From contig NZ_BMKS01000007.1 in assembly GCF_014644455.1 (NCBI RefSeq), forward strand, positions 62,001 through 126,000: a stretch of DNA of 64,000 nucleotides, in the 5' to 3' direction. Within the stretch, counting starts at the first letter, position 1. Every line of letters begins with the position of its first letter. This stretch comes from Caldovatus sediminis. GTDB lineage: Bacteria > Pseudomonadota > Alphaproteobacteria > Acetobacterales > Acetobacteraceae. The translations under genes and the position numbers were made by a program. Under the pieces are notes generated by a model. That model worked only from the letters and a program-made list of their open reading frames with translations, was not told the origin of the DNA and did no database searches. Shown piece after piece: positions 43,166 to 51,383 of the stretch.

Positions 43166-43476
43166 GCGGGCGCGCCGCGCGTCCGCCCATCCGCGCCGTG
43201 CCGCGGCGCCGATCGGGAGGCGCCGCGGCGACGGGCTCCCGTCCCCGGGCGGCACCGGCCGCGGCCGGCCGGGTCCGACCCGCAACGGCCGTTCACCGGC
43301 CCGGACCGCGGCGGCCTGAGGCCCCGCGCCGCCGCCTCAGGGCGGCGGACGGCATCCGGCCGAGACGGCCGCGCGATTCGCGCCCCCGGTCCGCGGGGCC
43401 TAGTCCGCGGGGACGGAGCGGCGCTCGCGCCGCGGGCGCGGGAGCAGCGGGCGCCGAGCCTGCCCGCTGCCATGCC
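43166..43476. other. Convergent intergenic region between phyR and terC-like gene
   Basis: The 311 bp contain no recognisable gene. They hold two hairpins: the perfect stem at 43201-43228 and CCTGAGG (43315-43321)/CCTCAGG (43335-43341). The rest is palindrome-rich G+C sequence. Confidence 0.5.
43201..43228 (+). terminator. Hairpin terminator after phyR
   Basis: CCGCGGCGCC (43201-43210), an 8-nt loop, then GGCGCCGCGG (43219-43228) form a perfect 10-bp stem, 35 nt after the phyR stop. There is no U tract. Confidence 0.6.
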
Positions 43477-44460
43477 TCAGGCCGCTGCCCGGCTCTCTGA
43501 GCGGGTCTTCCACAGGCTCAGCGCGATCGAGCCGCCGATGATCGCCGCCGTGGCGAACAGCGCGTACTCCACCGGCACCGCCTTCCCGCCGGCCACGTAG
43601 TTCGCCAGCATCTTCGCGCCGACGATCATCAGCACGATCGAGAGCCCGTGCTTGAGGTACCGGAAGCGGTGCACGATCCCGGCCAGGGCAAAGTAGAGGG
43701 CCCGCAGGCCGAGGATCGCGAACACGTTTGCCGTGTAGACGACGAACGGGTCGGTCGTGACGGCGAAGATCGCCGGGATGGAATCGAGGGCGAAGACCAG
43801 GTCGGTCAGCTCGACCAGCACCAGCACGAGCAGCAGCGGGGTCAGCATCAGCCGGCCGCCCTCCCGCACGACGAAGCGGTTGCCGCGGTAGCCCTCGGTC
43901 ACCGGGAAGCGCCGGCGCAGCCAGAGCAGCACCGGGTTGTCCGCCGGGTCGGCCTCCGGCTCGCCGACCGTGCGCAGCATCTTCCAGCCGGACCAGACGA
44001 GGAACAGGCCGAAGCCGATCATGACCCAGTCGAATTCGCGCACCAGCGCGGTGCCGAGCAGGATCATCAGCGCCCGCATCGTCAGCGCGCCGAGGATGCC
44101 CCAGAGCAGCACCCGGTGCTGGTAGGCCGCCGGCACCCGGAACCGCGCGAAGATCAGGACGAAGACGAAGATGTTGTCGACCGACAGCGACCACTCGATG
44201 AGGTAGCCGGTCAGGAACTCGAGGGCGCGCGCCTGCCGCTCCTCCGGCGTCGCGCCGTAGGCGGTCCAGAGCCAAGCGCAGAACCCGAGGGCGAGCGCGA
44301 AATAGGCGCCGGACTTGATGAGCGCGGTGCGCACGGGCACCGGCAGCGGGTCGCCCTTGGCGTCCTTCCTCGCGAAGACGCCGAGGTCGAGCGCCAGCAG
44401 GACCAGCACGGCCGCGTTGAACGCGACCCAGAACCACAAGGAGGCCTCCACGCAGTCCAC
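43477..44460 (-). CDS. TerC/Alx-family integral membrane protein
   Basis: The protein of about 327 residues has eight or nine transmembrane helices. It contains both TerC signatures: [16 protein letters not shown] in the first half and [38 protein letters not shown] in the second. The conserved acidic residues (DN and DS) are the metal-coordinating pair. The length and sequence fit the Alx branch, linked to Mn2+ export and alkaline or oxidative stress. The GTG at 44460 gives the full frame; the GTG at 44451 has a better-spaced AAGGGGAG ribosome site and is a serious alternative. No yybP-ykoY riboswitch could be made out upstream. It lies beside the stress locus but has its own transcript. Confidence 0.9.
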   Translation of the reverse strand: MDCVEASLWFWVAFNAAVLVLLALDLGVFARKDAKGDPLPVPVRTALIKSGAYFALALGFCAWLWTAYGATPEERQARALEFLTGYLIEWSLSVDNIFVFVLIFARFRVPAAYQHRVLLWGILGALTMRALMILLGTALVREFDWVMIGFGLFLVWSGWKMLRTVGEPEADPADNPVLLWLRRRFPVTEGYRGNRFVVREGGRLMLTPLLLVLVLVELTDLVFALDSIPAIFAVTTDPFVVYTANVFAILGLRALYFALAGIVHRFRYLKHGLSIVLMIVGAKMLANYVAGGKAVPVEYALFATAAIIGGSIALSLWKTRSESRAAA

Positions 44461-44857
44461 TCCCCTTCCCCGATGGGCGCGGTTCGGAAGGAGAGGGGGG
44501 ACCTGCCGCCTGCCGGACCGCGCACGATGGCTCGTCGCGATCCGACATCGCGGGGCGGGCGCGGCCAGCGGAACGGCAGCGGTTCCGCGCCTGCCCGCCG
44601 GCCGCCAGAGGGGCCCGGATCAGGCACCCAGATGGTCCAGGAACGGATCGGCCGCAAGGGGGTGCCGCGCGAGCGCCGGCCGGCGGGCGGACGCCGGCGA
44701 GAATCCGGCGCCACCCCATTGCCTCGGCCCCCCGAACGCGCCATCTGCCGGTTTGCGCAGGCGGGGCCGGGACACTAGTGTCGGCGCCGGACAACGGGAC
44801 AAGCGCCGCCGGGCCGGAGAACGGGGCGGCGCGCGCACAGGGATCGAGGCCGAGACG
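44461..44857. other. Divergent intergenic region between terC-like gene and tatA
   Basis: This 397-bp region has no gene. The right part contains the candidate tatA promoter. The left part is the leader of the terC-like gene and shows only short palindromes. Confidence 0.5.
44753..44782 (+). promoter_or_regulatory. Candidate tatA promoter overlapping a 12-bp palindrome
   Basis: TTGCGC (44753-44758), 17 nt, TAGTGT (44776-44781). The -10 lies within the perfect palindrome GACACTAGTGTC (44771-44782), a possible repressor site. It lies about 75 nt upstream of the tatA start. Confidence 0.4.
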
Positions 44858-45151
44858 ATGGGTTCCTTCAGCATCTGGCACTGGTTGGTGGTTCTGGCGG
44901 TCGTCCTGCTGCTGTTCGGCGGCAGCGGCAAGATCAGCAGCCTGATGGGCGACCTCGCCAAGGGCATCAAGTCGTTCAAGAAGAACATGAGCGAGGAATC
45001 CGACGCCTCGATGGAGGCGCAGGCCACCACGCCGGCCGCGCCGAGCCAGCCGGCCGGCACGATCGCGGGGCCGAGCGCCTCGGCGGCGGCCGGTGCCGGC
45101 GCGGCGCAGTCCGCGCAGCCTTCCTCGGGCACCAGCCGGCCCGCCGCCTGA
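44858..45151 (+). CDS. tatA: Sec-independent translocase subunit TatA
   Basis: The 97-residue protein has the TatA plan: a short N-terminal membrane helix ([15 protein letters not shown]), the [25 protein letters not shown] amphipathic helix with the FG hinge, and a flexible Ala/Pro-rich tail. TatA oligomers form the transport path for folded twin-arginine substrates. tatB and tatC are not beside it; they must lie elsewhere, and no other Tat subunit is in the window. Several exported proteins here, such as the SQR-like flavoprotein, carry twin-arginine-like signals. The start at 44858 is the standard family start. Confidence 0.95.
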   Translation: MGSFSIWHWLVVLAVVLLLFGGSGKISSLMGDLAKGIKSFKKNMSEESDASMEAQATTPAAPSQPAGTIAGPSASAAAGAGAAQSAQPSSGTSRPAA

Positions 45152-45387
45152 GCGTCGGGGGGGGCCCGCCCCCCTGGCGCCGGATGCCGAGCGCCGCGTC
45201 CGGACGGCGCCCGGCAGGCCTCCGGAGGACGCGCGCCGCGACGGCGGATGGCAACCGTCCCGGCAGGGCCTGACGCGCGGCGCCCGGACCCTTGCGGGTC
45301 CTGACCAGCCGCCTGGTGCTCGCCGGCCGCGCCGGTGCGGGCGCTGCCCCGGGGCGGCAGGGCTCCGGCCGGCCTGCGCCGGCGGCG

Positions 45388-46434
45388 TCAGGCGAAGGTC
45401 AGCAGCCGCCGCGGCGTCCGCACCAGGATCTCCTCGATCTCATCCTCGCTGAATCCGCGGCGGCGCATCAGCGGCAGCACCCGCTTGTGGATGTGCCCGT
45501 AGCCCCAGCCGCCCCAGCGCGTCATGTGGGCGCGGTGGCAGATGTCGTGCGCGATCACCACCTGGCCGCGGTGGCCGCGGTCCAGCACCTTGCGGATCGC
45601 GCGCAGCCGCCCGGCGTCGTTCGGCATGTCCACGTCCGGGTTGAGCGGGTAGAGGCAGCTCTCCTGCCCGAACAGGTCCCACTCCAGCACCACGCCGGTA
45701 TCGGCGAGGCGGAACAGCGCGTCGTCGTCGAACACCGTGCGGTCGATGTGGCACATGATGGTGCGCGACGGGTCGCCGCCGCGCGCCCTCACGAAGTCCA
45801 TCACCTCCTGCGGCTGGTCCTGGCGGCGGCCGGGATGGATGGTGAGCGCCGCGCCGGTCTCCTGCTGCGCGATCAGCGCGCCCTGCAGCACGCGGCGCTC
45901 GAGCGGCGTCCAGGGGTTCTGGCAGCCGATCTCGCCGATGATGCCGGCGCGCACGGAGGTTCCCCAGGCGCCCTCCCGCACCTGCGCGACCATCTCCGCG
46001 GCGAAGCTGTCCACGCTCCGCTCGTGGTTGCGCGGGTCCTGGTATTCCTCGACGTAGTGGCCGCAGCCCATGACGATGTGGCAGCCGGTCGCCTCGCTGA
46101 CGCGGACCAGCCCCTCCGGATCGGGGTCTATGCCGCCGATGGTCAGCTCGACGATGGTGCTGCAGCCGGCCTCGACCGCCTCGCGCACCGCCTCGATCGC
46201 GACGTCCACGCTGCGCTGGGTCAGGTTCGCGGGCGAGCCGGCGGTCGAGGTCATCATCCCCCAGTGGTTCTCGAGCCCGGGCTCCGGCCCCGGATCGCCG
46301 CCCCGCTGGGAGGGCGGCGTGAGGTTCCAGATCAGGTGCTCGTGCATCAGCGTCGAGCCGAGCGCCGCGGGGTCCACCAGCCCCCGCACCGTCTGCGCCC
46401 TGCCCCGCATCTCCGCCCGCGTCAGCCCGCCCAT
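45388..46434 (-). CDS. Phosphotriesterase-related amidohydrolase
   Basis: This is a 348-residue TIM-barrel metal hydrolase of the phosphotriesterase family. The first metal motif HEHL is in STLMHEHLIWN. The carbamylated-Lys or Glu strand position is near IVELTIGGIDPDPEGLVRVSEATG. His residues follow in LTIHPGR and CHIDRTVF, and the metal Asp in VIAHDICHRAHM. The position of the bridging Lys is taken by Glu (GEIGCQ region), as in several PTE-like lactonases. Natural substrates are usually lactones or phosphoesters. It is encoded 11 bp after a peptide-type solute-binding protein gene on the same strand, suggesting hydrolysis of the imported compound. Confidence 0.9.
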   Translation of the reverse strand: MGGLTRAEMRGRAQTVRGLVDPAALGSTLMHEHLIWNLTPPSQRGGDPGPEPGLENHWGMMTSTAGSPANLTQRSVDVAIEAVREAVEAGCSTIVELTIGGIDPDPEGLVRVSEATGCHIVMGCGHYVEEYQDPRNHERSVDSFAAEMVAQVREGAWGTSVRAGIIGEIGCQNPWTPLERRVLQGALIAQQETGAALTIHPGRRQDQPQEVMDFVRARGGDPSRTIMCHIDRTVFDDDALFRLADTGVVLEWDLFGQESCLYPLNPDVDMPNDAGRLRAIRKVLDRGHRGQVVIAHDICHRAHMTRWGGWGYGHIHKRVLPLMRRRGFSEDEIEEILVRTPRRLLTFA

Positions 46435-46445
46435 GCGCGTCCCCC

Positions 46446-48044
46446 TCACGTCCGCCGCACGTTCCACGGATAGGGCGAGGTGCCCTTGAGGATGCCGGTC
46501 AGCGTGCTGCGGTAGCCGGTGCGGATGAAGAACTGGCCGAGCGGCAGGATCGGCGCGTTCTCGAAGGACTCCTTCTGGATCTCGTCGGCCAGCCGCTTCC
46601 GCTCGGCCTCCGTCGGGGCGAGGAGCCACTCGGCGGCGAGCTGCTCGACGCGGTCGTTCCTGTACCAGCCGAACCAGCCGCGGTCGCCCTGGCCGCGCAG
46701 CGTCGCGTTGACCGCCGGATTGATGATCGAGATGCCGGGCCACCAGGTGTGGAAGATGCTCCAGCCGCCGCGCTCCGGCGGTTCCCTGCTGGCGCGGCGC
46801 TGCACGACGGAGCCCCAGTCGGTCTCCACCAGCTCGACGTTCATGCCGAGCCGGCGCAGCAGGTCGGCCGTGACGTGGCCGAAGGGGCCGATGGTCGGGA
46901 AGTCGGTCGGGTTGATGATGACGATGCGCTGCCCGGCGTAGCCGGCCTCGCGGATCATCGCCCTCACGCGGTCGAGGTCGCGCGGCCCGGTCAGCGGCTC
47001 GGCGCCGGTGCGGCTTTCGTACGGCGTGCCGCAGGGCCACATGGAATGGCAGGCGCGGAAGGCCTCCGGGTCGTTGCCCGTCACGCCGCGCAGGTAGTCC
47101 TCCTGGTTGATGGCGTGGAGCAGGGCGCGGCGCATGCGCGGGTTGTCGAAGGGCGGATGCAGGCAGTTGAAGCGCGCGATGCCGATGTAGCCGAGCGTGT
47201 TGGTGATCTCCACCTGCACGCCGCGGGCGCGGCGGAGCAGCGGCGTGAGGTCGGCGTTCACCTGCTCCCACCAGTCGATCTCGCCGGCCTGCAGCGCGGC
47301 GGCGGCGGTGGCGCTGTCGGGGATGATGCTCCACTCGATGCGGTCGAAATGCGCGACCTTGCCGCCGGCGGTGCGCGAGGGCGGCTCCTGGCGCGGCACG
47401 TAGCCCTCGAACCGGGCGTAGGCGGCGCGGCTGCCGGAGACGTATTCGCCGGCGAGGAAGCGGTAGGGGCCGGAGCCCACGATCTCGGTGACCTGCTGGA
47501 AGGGATCGGTGCGCGCGAGGCGCTCCGGCATCATGAAGGGCACGACCGCCGCGGGCTTGGCGAGGGCGTCGAGCAGCATCGGGAAGCGCGACTTCAGGCG
47601 GATGCGGATGGTGCGGTCGTCCGCCGCCTCCCAGGCGTCCACCACGGCGCCGAGCGACTGGCCGAAGGTGTCGCGCCGGCTCCAGCGCGCGAGGCTCGCG
47701 GCGCAGTCCTGCGCGCGCACCGGCTCGCCGTCGTGGAAGCGCAGGCCCTCGCGCAGGCGGATCAGCCAGGTGAGGCCGTCGTCGGAGACGCTGTGCCCCT
47801 CGGCCATCTGCGGCCGCACCTCGAGGTCCTCGGTCAGTCCGTAGAGCGTGTCGAACACGGTCCAGCCGTGGTTCTCGGTGACGGCGGCCGTGGTCCAGAT
47901 CGGATCGAGCGAGGTGAGGTTGGCCTGCGGCACGAAGCGGAGCACGCGCGCGCGGGCTGGCTGGGCAACGGCCGGGGCGGCGAGGCCGGCGCCCGCCGCG
48001 AAGGCGGCCGAGGCGGCGGAGGCAAGGAGGTCGCGGCGGCGCAT
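46446..48044 (-). CDS. ABC transporter substrate-binding protein, family 5 (peptide/opine type)
   Basis: The 532-residue protein has a twin-arginine-type signal (MRRRDLLASAASAAFAAGAGLAAPAVAQ) and then the SBP family 5 fold: FVPQANLTSLDPIWTTAAVTENHGWTVFDTLYGL, WLIRLREGLRFHDGEPVRAQD, NTLGYIGIARFNCLHPPFDNPRMRRALLHAINQEDYL. Such proteins bind oligopeptides, opines, glycosides or nickel complexes. No permease or ATPase gene is next to it, so it must use components encoded elsewhere. The phosphotriesterase-like hydrolase follows by 11 bp. I chose ATG 48044, preceded by GGAGGAGA; the longer frame to 48212 reads into a divergent region and lacks a signal-peptide-like start. Confidence 0.92.
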   Translation of the reverse strand: MRRRDLLASAASAAFAAGAGLAAPAVAQPARARVLRFVPQANLTSLDPIWTTAAVTENHGWTVFDTLYGLTEDLEVRPQMAEGHSVSDDGLTWLIRLREGLRFHDGEPVRAQDCAASLARWSRRDTFGQSLGAVVDAWEAADDRTIRIRLKSRFPMLLDALAKPAAVVPFMMPERLARTDPFQQVTEIVGSGPYRFLAGEYVSGSRAAYARFEGYVPRQEPPSRTAGGKVAHFDRIEWSIIPDSATAAAALQAGEIDWWEQVNADLTPLLRRARGVQVEITNTLGYIGIARFNCLHPPFDNPRMRRALLHAINQEDYLRGVTGNDPEAFRACHSMWPCGTPYESRTGAEPLTGPRDLDRVRAMIREAGYAGQRIVIINPTDFPTIGPFGHVTADLLRRLGMNVELVETDWGSVVQRRASREPPERGGWSIFHTWWPGISIINPAVNATLRGQGDRGWFGWYRNDRVEQLAAEWLLAPTEAERKRLADEIQKESFENAPILPLGQFFIRTGYRSTLTGILKGTSPYPWNVRRT

Positions 48045-48277
48045 GGGGCGTGTCTCCTCCCGTCGGATGTCGGGGAAGAGCATGCCACCGCGCCGAATCG
48101 GCGCACAAGCGCGCGGGCCGGGGCGGCACGGCCGTTCCTCCCCCGGCCCCGCTGGACGGCGGGGCGCGCGCGTGCCCTTCTTGCGCACCGCCCGCCCGCG
48201 GGACGGGGACATCGGGCGGGCGAGGGCCGCCGGGGATCGGGCCGCGGCGGCCGGAACGGAACGGGGGAGAGAGCCGC

Positions 48278-49642
48278 ATGACCACCAAGGCGCTGGCCGA
48301 TTTCGTGGCGGGGCTGCGCTACGAGGACCTGCCGCCGCCGGTCGTCAGGCAGGCCTGCCGGGTGGTGCTCGATGCCGTCGGCTGCGCCGTCGCCGCCTGG
48401 ACCGAGGATCCGGAGAAGGCCGCCGTCGCGCGTGACATCGCCCGCCTCTATCCCGCCTCGCCCGGCGCGGGCGTGATCGGCGCCGCCGGCGTCGCCGCGC
48501 AGCCCGCCTTCGCGGCGCTGGCCAACGGCATCCTGGTCAACGCGGCGGACAACGACGACACGCACAAGCGGGCGCTGCTGCACGTCGGCTCGGTGGTCGT
48601 GCCGACCGCGCTCGCCCTCGCCGAGACCGAGCGCCTGTCGGGGCGCGAGATGATCCTGGCGCTGGTCGCGGGCTACGAGGTCGCGGTGCGCGTCGGCATG
48701 GCGGTGATGCCGACGCACTACCGCTTCTGGCACTCCACCGCGACCAACGGCACCTTCGGCGCCGCGGCCACGGCCGCCAAGGCGCTCGGGCTGGATGCGG
48801 ACGGGACGCGGCGGGCGCTCGGCCTCGCCGGCACGCAGGCGGCGGGGCTCAACACCTTCTTCGAATCCGGCGACATGACGAAGAGCATCCATCCCGGGAA
48901 GGCGGCGCTGAACGGCGTGCTCTCCGCGCAGCTCGCGCGGCTCGGCGCCACCAGCCCGCCCGGCATCCTGGAGCATCCGAAGGGCTACCTCGCCGCGTTC
49001 TCGCTGGAGCCGAGGCCGGAGGCGCTGACCGCCGGCCTCGGCACGGAGTGGGAGATCCTGCAGAACGGCTTCAAGTACTTCCCCTCGATCCTGGCGAGCC
49101 ACTCGCCGATCCAGGCGACGCTCGCCATCGTCAATCGCCATCCGGTGGACCCGCGCCGCATCGCCCGAATCACGAACGAGACCTACCGCACCGTCACGAC
49201 GCACTTCTCGAGCAAGGAGGTCGGCTCGGTGATGGCGGCGCGCGTCTCGGTTCCCTACTGCATCGCCGTCGCCGCCGTGGACCGCAGGCTCACCCAGGCG
49301 CAGTTCGCGCCGGGGCGGATCAACGATCCCCTGGTGCGCCAAGTGCTCGAGCGCACGGAGGTCGTCGCCGACGAGGCGCTCGACAGGCTCTATCCGGACA
49401 AGTTTCCCGCGCGCGTCACCATCACGCTCGACGACGGGCAGTCCTTCACCGAGACGGTGCTGATCCCCAAGGGCGATCCCGGCGCGCCGCTCAGCGACCA
49501 GGAACTCGGGGACAAGTTCCGCGAGAACTGCGCGGGGCGGATGGACGCGGCGCGGACGGACCGCCTGCGGGATGCGATCCTCGGCCTGCCGGACGCGCCC
49601 TCGGTGGCGCCGCTCCTCGGGCTGCTGACGGGCGCGCGCTGA
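48278..49642 (+). CDS. MmgE/PrpD family protein
   Basis: The 454-residue protein has the MmgE/PrpD fold: YEDLPPPVVRQACRVVLDAVGCAVAAW, a helical domain, ANGILVNAADNDDTHKRALLHVGSVVVPTALALAE, YEVAVRVGM, HSTATNGTFGAAATAAKALGLD and KSIHPGKAALNGVLSAQLA. The family includes 2-methylcitrate dehydratase and cis-aconitate decarboxylase-like enzymes. No 2-methylcitrate cycle gene is adjacent, so a different hydroxy-acid substrate is likely. It lies 192 bp upstream of a complete TRAP transporter operon, which suggests a dicarboxylate or related acid as the common ligand. The start at 48278 follows GGGGGAGAGA. Confidence 0.9.
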   Translation: MTTKALADFVAGLRYEDLPPPVVRQACRVVLDAVGCAVAAWTEDPEKAAVARDIARLYPASPGAGVIGAAGVAAQPAFAALANGILVNAADNDDTHKRALLHVGSVVVPTALALAETERLSGREMILALVAGYEVAVRVGMAVMPTHYRFWHSTATNGTFGAAATAAKALGLDADGTRRALGLAGTQAAGLNTFFESGDMTKSIHPGKAALNGVLSAQLARLGATSPPGILEHPKGYLAAFSLEPRPEALTAGLGTEWEILQNGFKYFPSILASHSPIQATLAIVNRHPVDPRRIARITNETYRTVTTHFSSKEVGSVMAARVSVPYCIAVAAVDRRLTQAQFAPGRINDPLVRQVLERTEVVADEALDRLYPDKFPARVTITLDDGQSFTETVLIPKGDPGAPLSDQELGDKFRENCAGRMDAARTDRLRDAILGLPDAPSVAPLLGLLTGAR

Positions 49643-49759
49643 ACGATCCCGCGCCGCCGATGCCGCAAGGGGGCGGCAACTCCTGGCCGCCCCCCAGATC
49701 CGGAACGAGCGGCCCCGAGGCCGTCGCGCGGCCGAGCGCGCCTCGGCTCCGGGGCGCGA

Positions 49760-49787
49760 TTGACCCTGTCCCGAATTTGATTAGTCT
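49760..49787 (+). promoter_or_regulatory. Candidate promoter for the TRAP operon
   Basis: TTGACC (49760-49765), a 16-nt spacer, then TAGTCT (49782-49787), 47 nt before the dctP-like ATG and downstream of the MmgE/PrpD stop. Confidence 0.5.
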
Positions 49788-49834
49788 CCGGCTTCCTGGG
49801 CCAGCATGGCCCGAGCTTCACAGGGAGGAGGCGA

Positions 49835-50860
49835 ATGAGGAGGCGAACGCTCGTCCTCGCGGCCGGCGCCGGTCTGAGTGCCCCATTGATCGCGCGGCCG
49901 GCGGCGGCGCAGGTGCGCCTGCGCATCTCGCTCGACACCAACCCGACCCACGTTCGCAACCGGAACGCCGAACGGTTCGTCGAGGAGCTGCGGAAGCGTG
50001 CCGGCGACCAGATCCAGGCCGAGATCTTCCCCAGCGCCCAGCTCTTCCGCGACCGCGACATCGCGCGGGCGCTGCGGCAGGGCTCGGTGGAGATGGGCAT
50101 CCCCGGCACCTGGAACCTCGACGGCATCGAGCCCAACACCGCGATCACCTCGCTGCCAATGTTCTACGGCGTGCCGCCCGAGGTGGTGCGCCGCGTCGGC
50201 GACGGCCCGGTCGGCCAGCAGCTCAACGAGCGCATGGAGCAGCGGCTGCGGGTGAAGGTGCTCGGCCGCTGGTTCAATCTCGGCTACAACCACTTCTACG
50301 GGGTTTCGCGTCCGCTCAACAAGTACGAGGACCTGCGCGGGCTGCGCGTGCGGCATCCCGGCGGCTCGGCCAACGCGGCGCGCATCCGCGTGCTGGGCGG
50401 CAGCCCCGTGCTGATCCCCTGGCCCGACCTGCCGCTCGCGATGAGTCAGGGCGTCGTGGACGCGCTGATCACGACGCACGAGAGCGCCGTGACCTCCAAG
50501 CTCTGGGATTCCGGGCTGCGCTACTCCTTCGAGGACCGGCAGTACTTCTCCCAGTACGTGCCGATGGTGAGCACGCAGTTCTGGAGCCGCCTCTCGCCGG
50601 AACTGCAGACCGCGATGGCCGAGGCGTGGGAGGCGATCGTCGACGGGCAGCGGGAGCAGGCGGAGGCGGCCCAGGCCGCGGCGCGCGACACGCTGATCAG
50701 CAACGGCGTGCGCATGGCGCAGCCCTCGGCCGAGGAGCTGGCGGACGCGCGGCGCCGGCTCATGGCCGCGCAGGACGAGATCATCGCCGAGATCAAGATC
50801 GACCGCGACATGGTCGAGAAGGTCATGAACGAACTCCGCGCGGCGAATGTCAGTTTCTGA
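49835..50860 (+). CDS. TRAP transporter solute-binding protein (DctP family)
   Basis: The 341-residue periplasmic protein has a signal peptide (RRRTLVLAAGAGLSAPLIARPAAAQ) and the DctP fold: LRISLDTNPTHVRNRNAERFVEELRKRAG, then EIFPSAQLFRDRDIARALRQGSVEM, KVLGRWFNLGYNHFYGVSRPLNKYEDLRGLRVR and the carboxylate-pairing Arg in the LRGLRVRHPGGS region. It delivers an organic acid to the DctQM membrane parts. Its stop lies 14 bp inside the next gene, so translation is coupled. A promoter candidate lies upstream. The ligand may be linked to the MmgE/PrpD enzyme encoded before it, an inference from position only. Confidence 0.94.
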   Translation: MRRRTLVLAAGAGLSAPLIARPAAAQVRLRISLDTNPTHVRNRNAERFVEELRKRAGDQIQAEIFPSAQLFRDRDIARALRQGSVEMGIPGTWNLDGIEPNTAITSLPMFYGVPPEVVRRVGDGPVGQQLNERMEQRLRVKVLGRWFNLGYNHFYGVSRPLNKYEDLRGLRVRHPGGSANAARIRVLGGSPVLIPWPDLPLAMSQGVVDALITTHESAVTSKLWDSGLRYSFEDRQYFSQYVPMVSTQFWSRLSPELQTAMAEAWEAIVDGQREQAEAAQAAARDTLISNGVRMAQPSAEELADARRRLMAAQDEIIAEIKIDRDMVEKVMNELRAANVSF

Positions 50861-51383
50861 GGTCGCCGCCGCCTCGGCGCACGGGGAAGCCGCCGCCCGG
50901 CGATCCCTGCTCGACCGCATCGACGCGGTGCTGGTCGGCGGGTTCGCGGCGGCGGCGCTTCTCGTCTGCGCCGTCAATGTGCTGATCCGCACCGTCGCCC
51001 CGCAGAGTGCCTTCGACTGGGGCGACGAGGTGCAGGTCTACCTCGTCATCTGGGCGGTGTGCCTCTCCTTCGGGGCGGTGACCGCGGCCAACCGGCACGT
51101 CAGGGCCGACCTGTTCGTGGAACTCCTGCCGCCCGGCGTGCGGCGCGCGGCGCACGTCCTCTCCGACCTGCTGGGCTTCGGGATGTCGGCGCTGCTCACC
51201 TGGTACGGCGCCGCGGTGACGCTCGACGGCTACGAGTTCGGCGACCTGTCCACGACGACGCTTCGCTTCCCGCTCTGGATCTACCTGCTCGCGCTGCCGG
51301 TGGGGGCCGGACTGATGACGCTGCGCTATGCGATCCGGTTGTGGCGGGGCCTCTTCTCCGCCGGGCGGAGCGGCGTGACGTGA
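50847..51383 (+). CDS. TRAP transporter small permease (DctQ family)
   Basis: The 178-residue protein has four membrane helices in the DctQ pattern: VGGFAAAALLVCAVNVLIRTV, WGDEVQVYLVIWAVCLSFGAVTA, a third around LLGFGMSALLTWYGAAV, and LLALPVGAGLMTLRYAI. The conserved W-x-x-E and the R-x-D motif after helix 2 (HVRADLFVE) are present. It joins DctP docking to the large permease. It overlaps the dctP-like gene by 14 bp and the dctM-like gene by 4 bp, a tight operon. Confidence 0.93.
   Translation: MSVSEVAAASAHGEAAARRSLLDRIDAVLVGGFAAAALLVCAVNVLIRTVAPQSAFDWGDEVQVYLVIWAVCLSFGAVTAANRHVRADLFVELLPPGVRRAAHVLSDLLGFGMSALLTWYGAAVTLDGYEFGDLSTTTLRFPLWIYLLALPVGAGLMTLRYAIRLWRGLFSAGRSGVT

Noticed and set aside
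44461-44700. yybP-ykoY manganese riboswitch upstream of the terC-like gene
   Set aside because: Only an AAGGGGAG string was seen, better explained as a ribosome binding site. The rest of the conserved core is missing.
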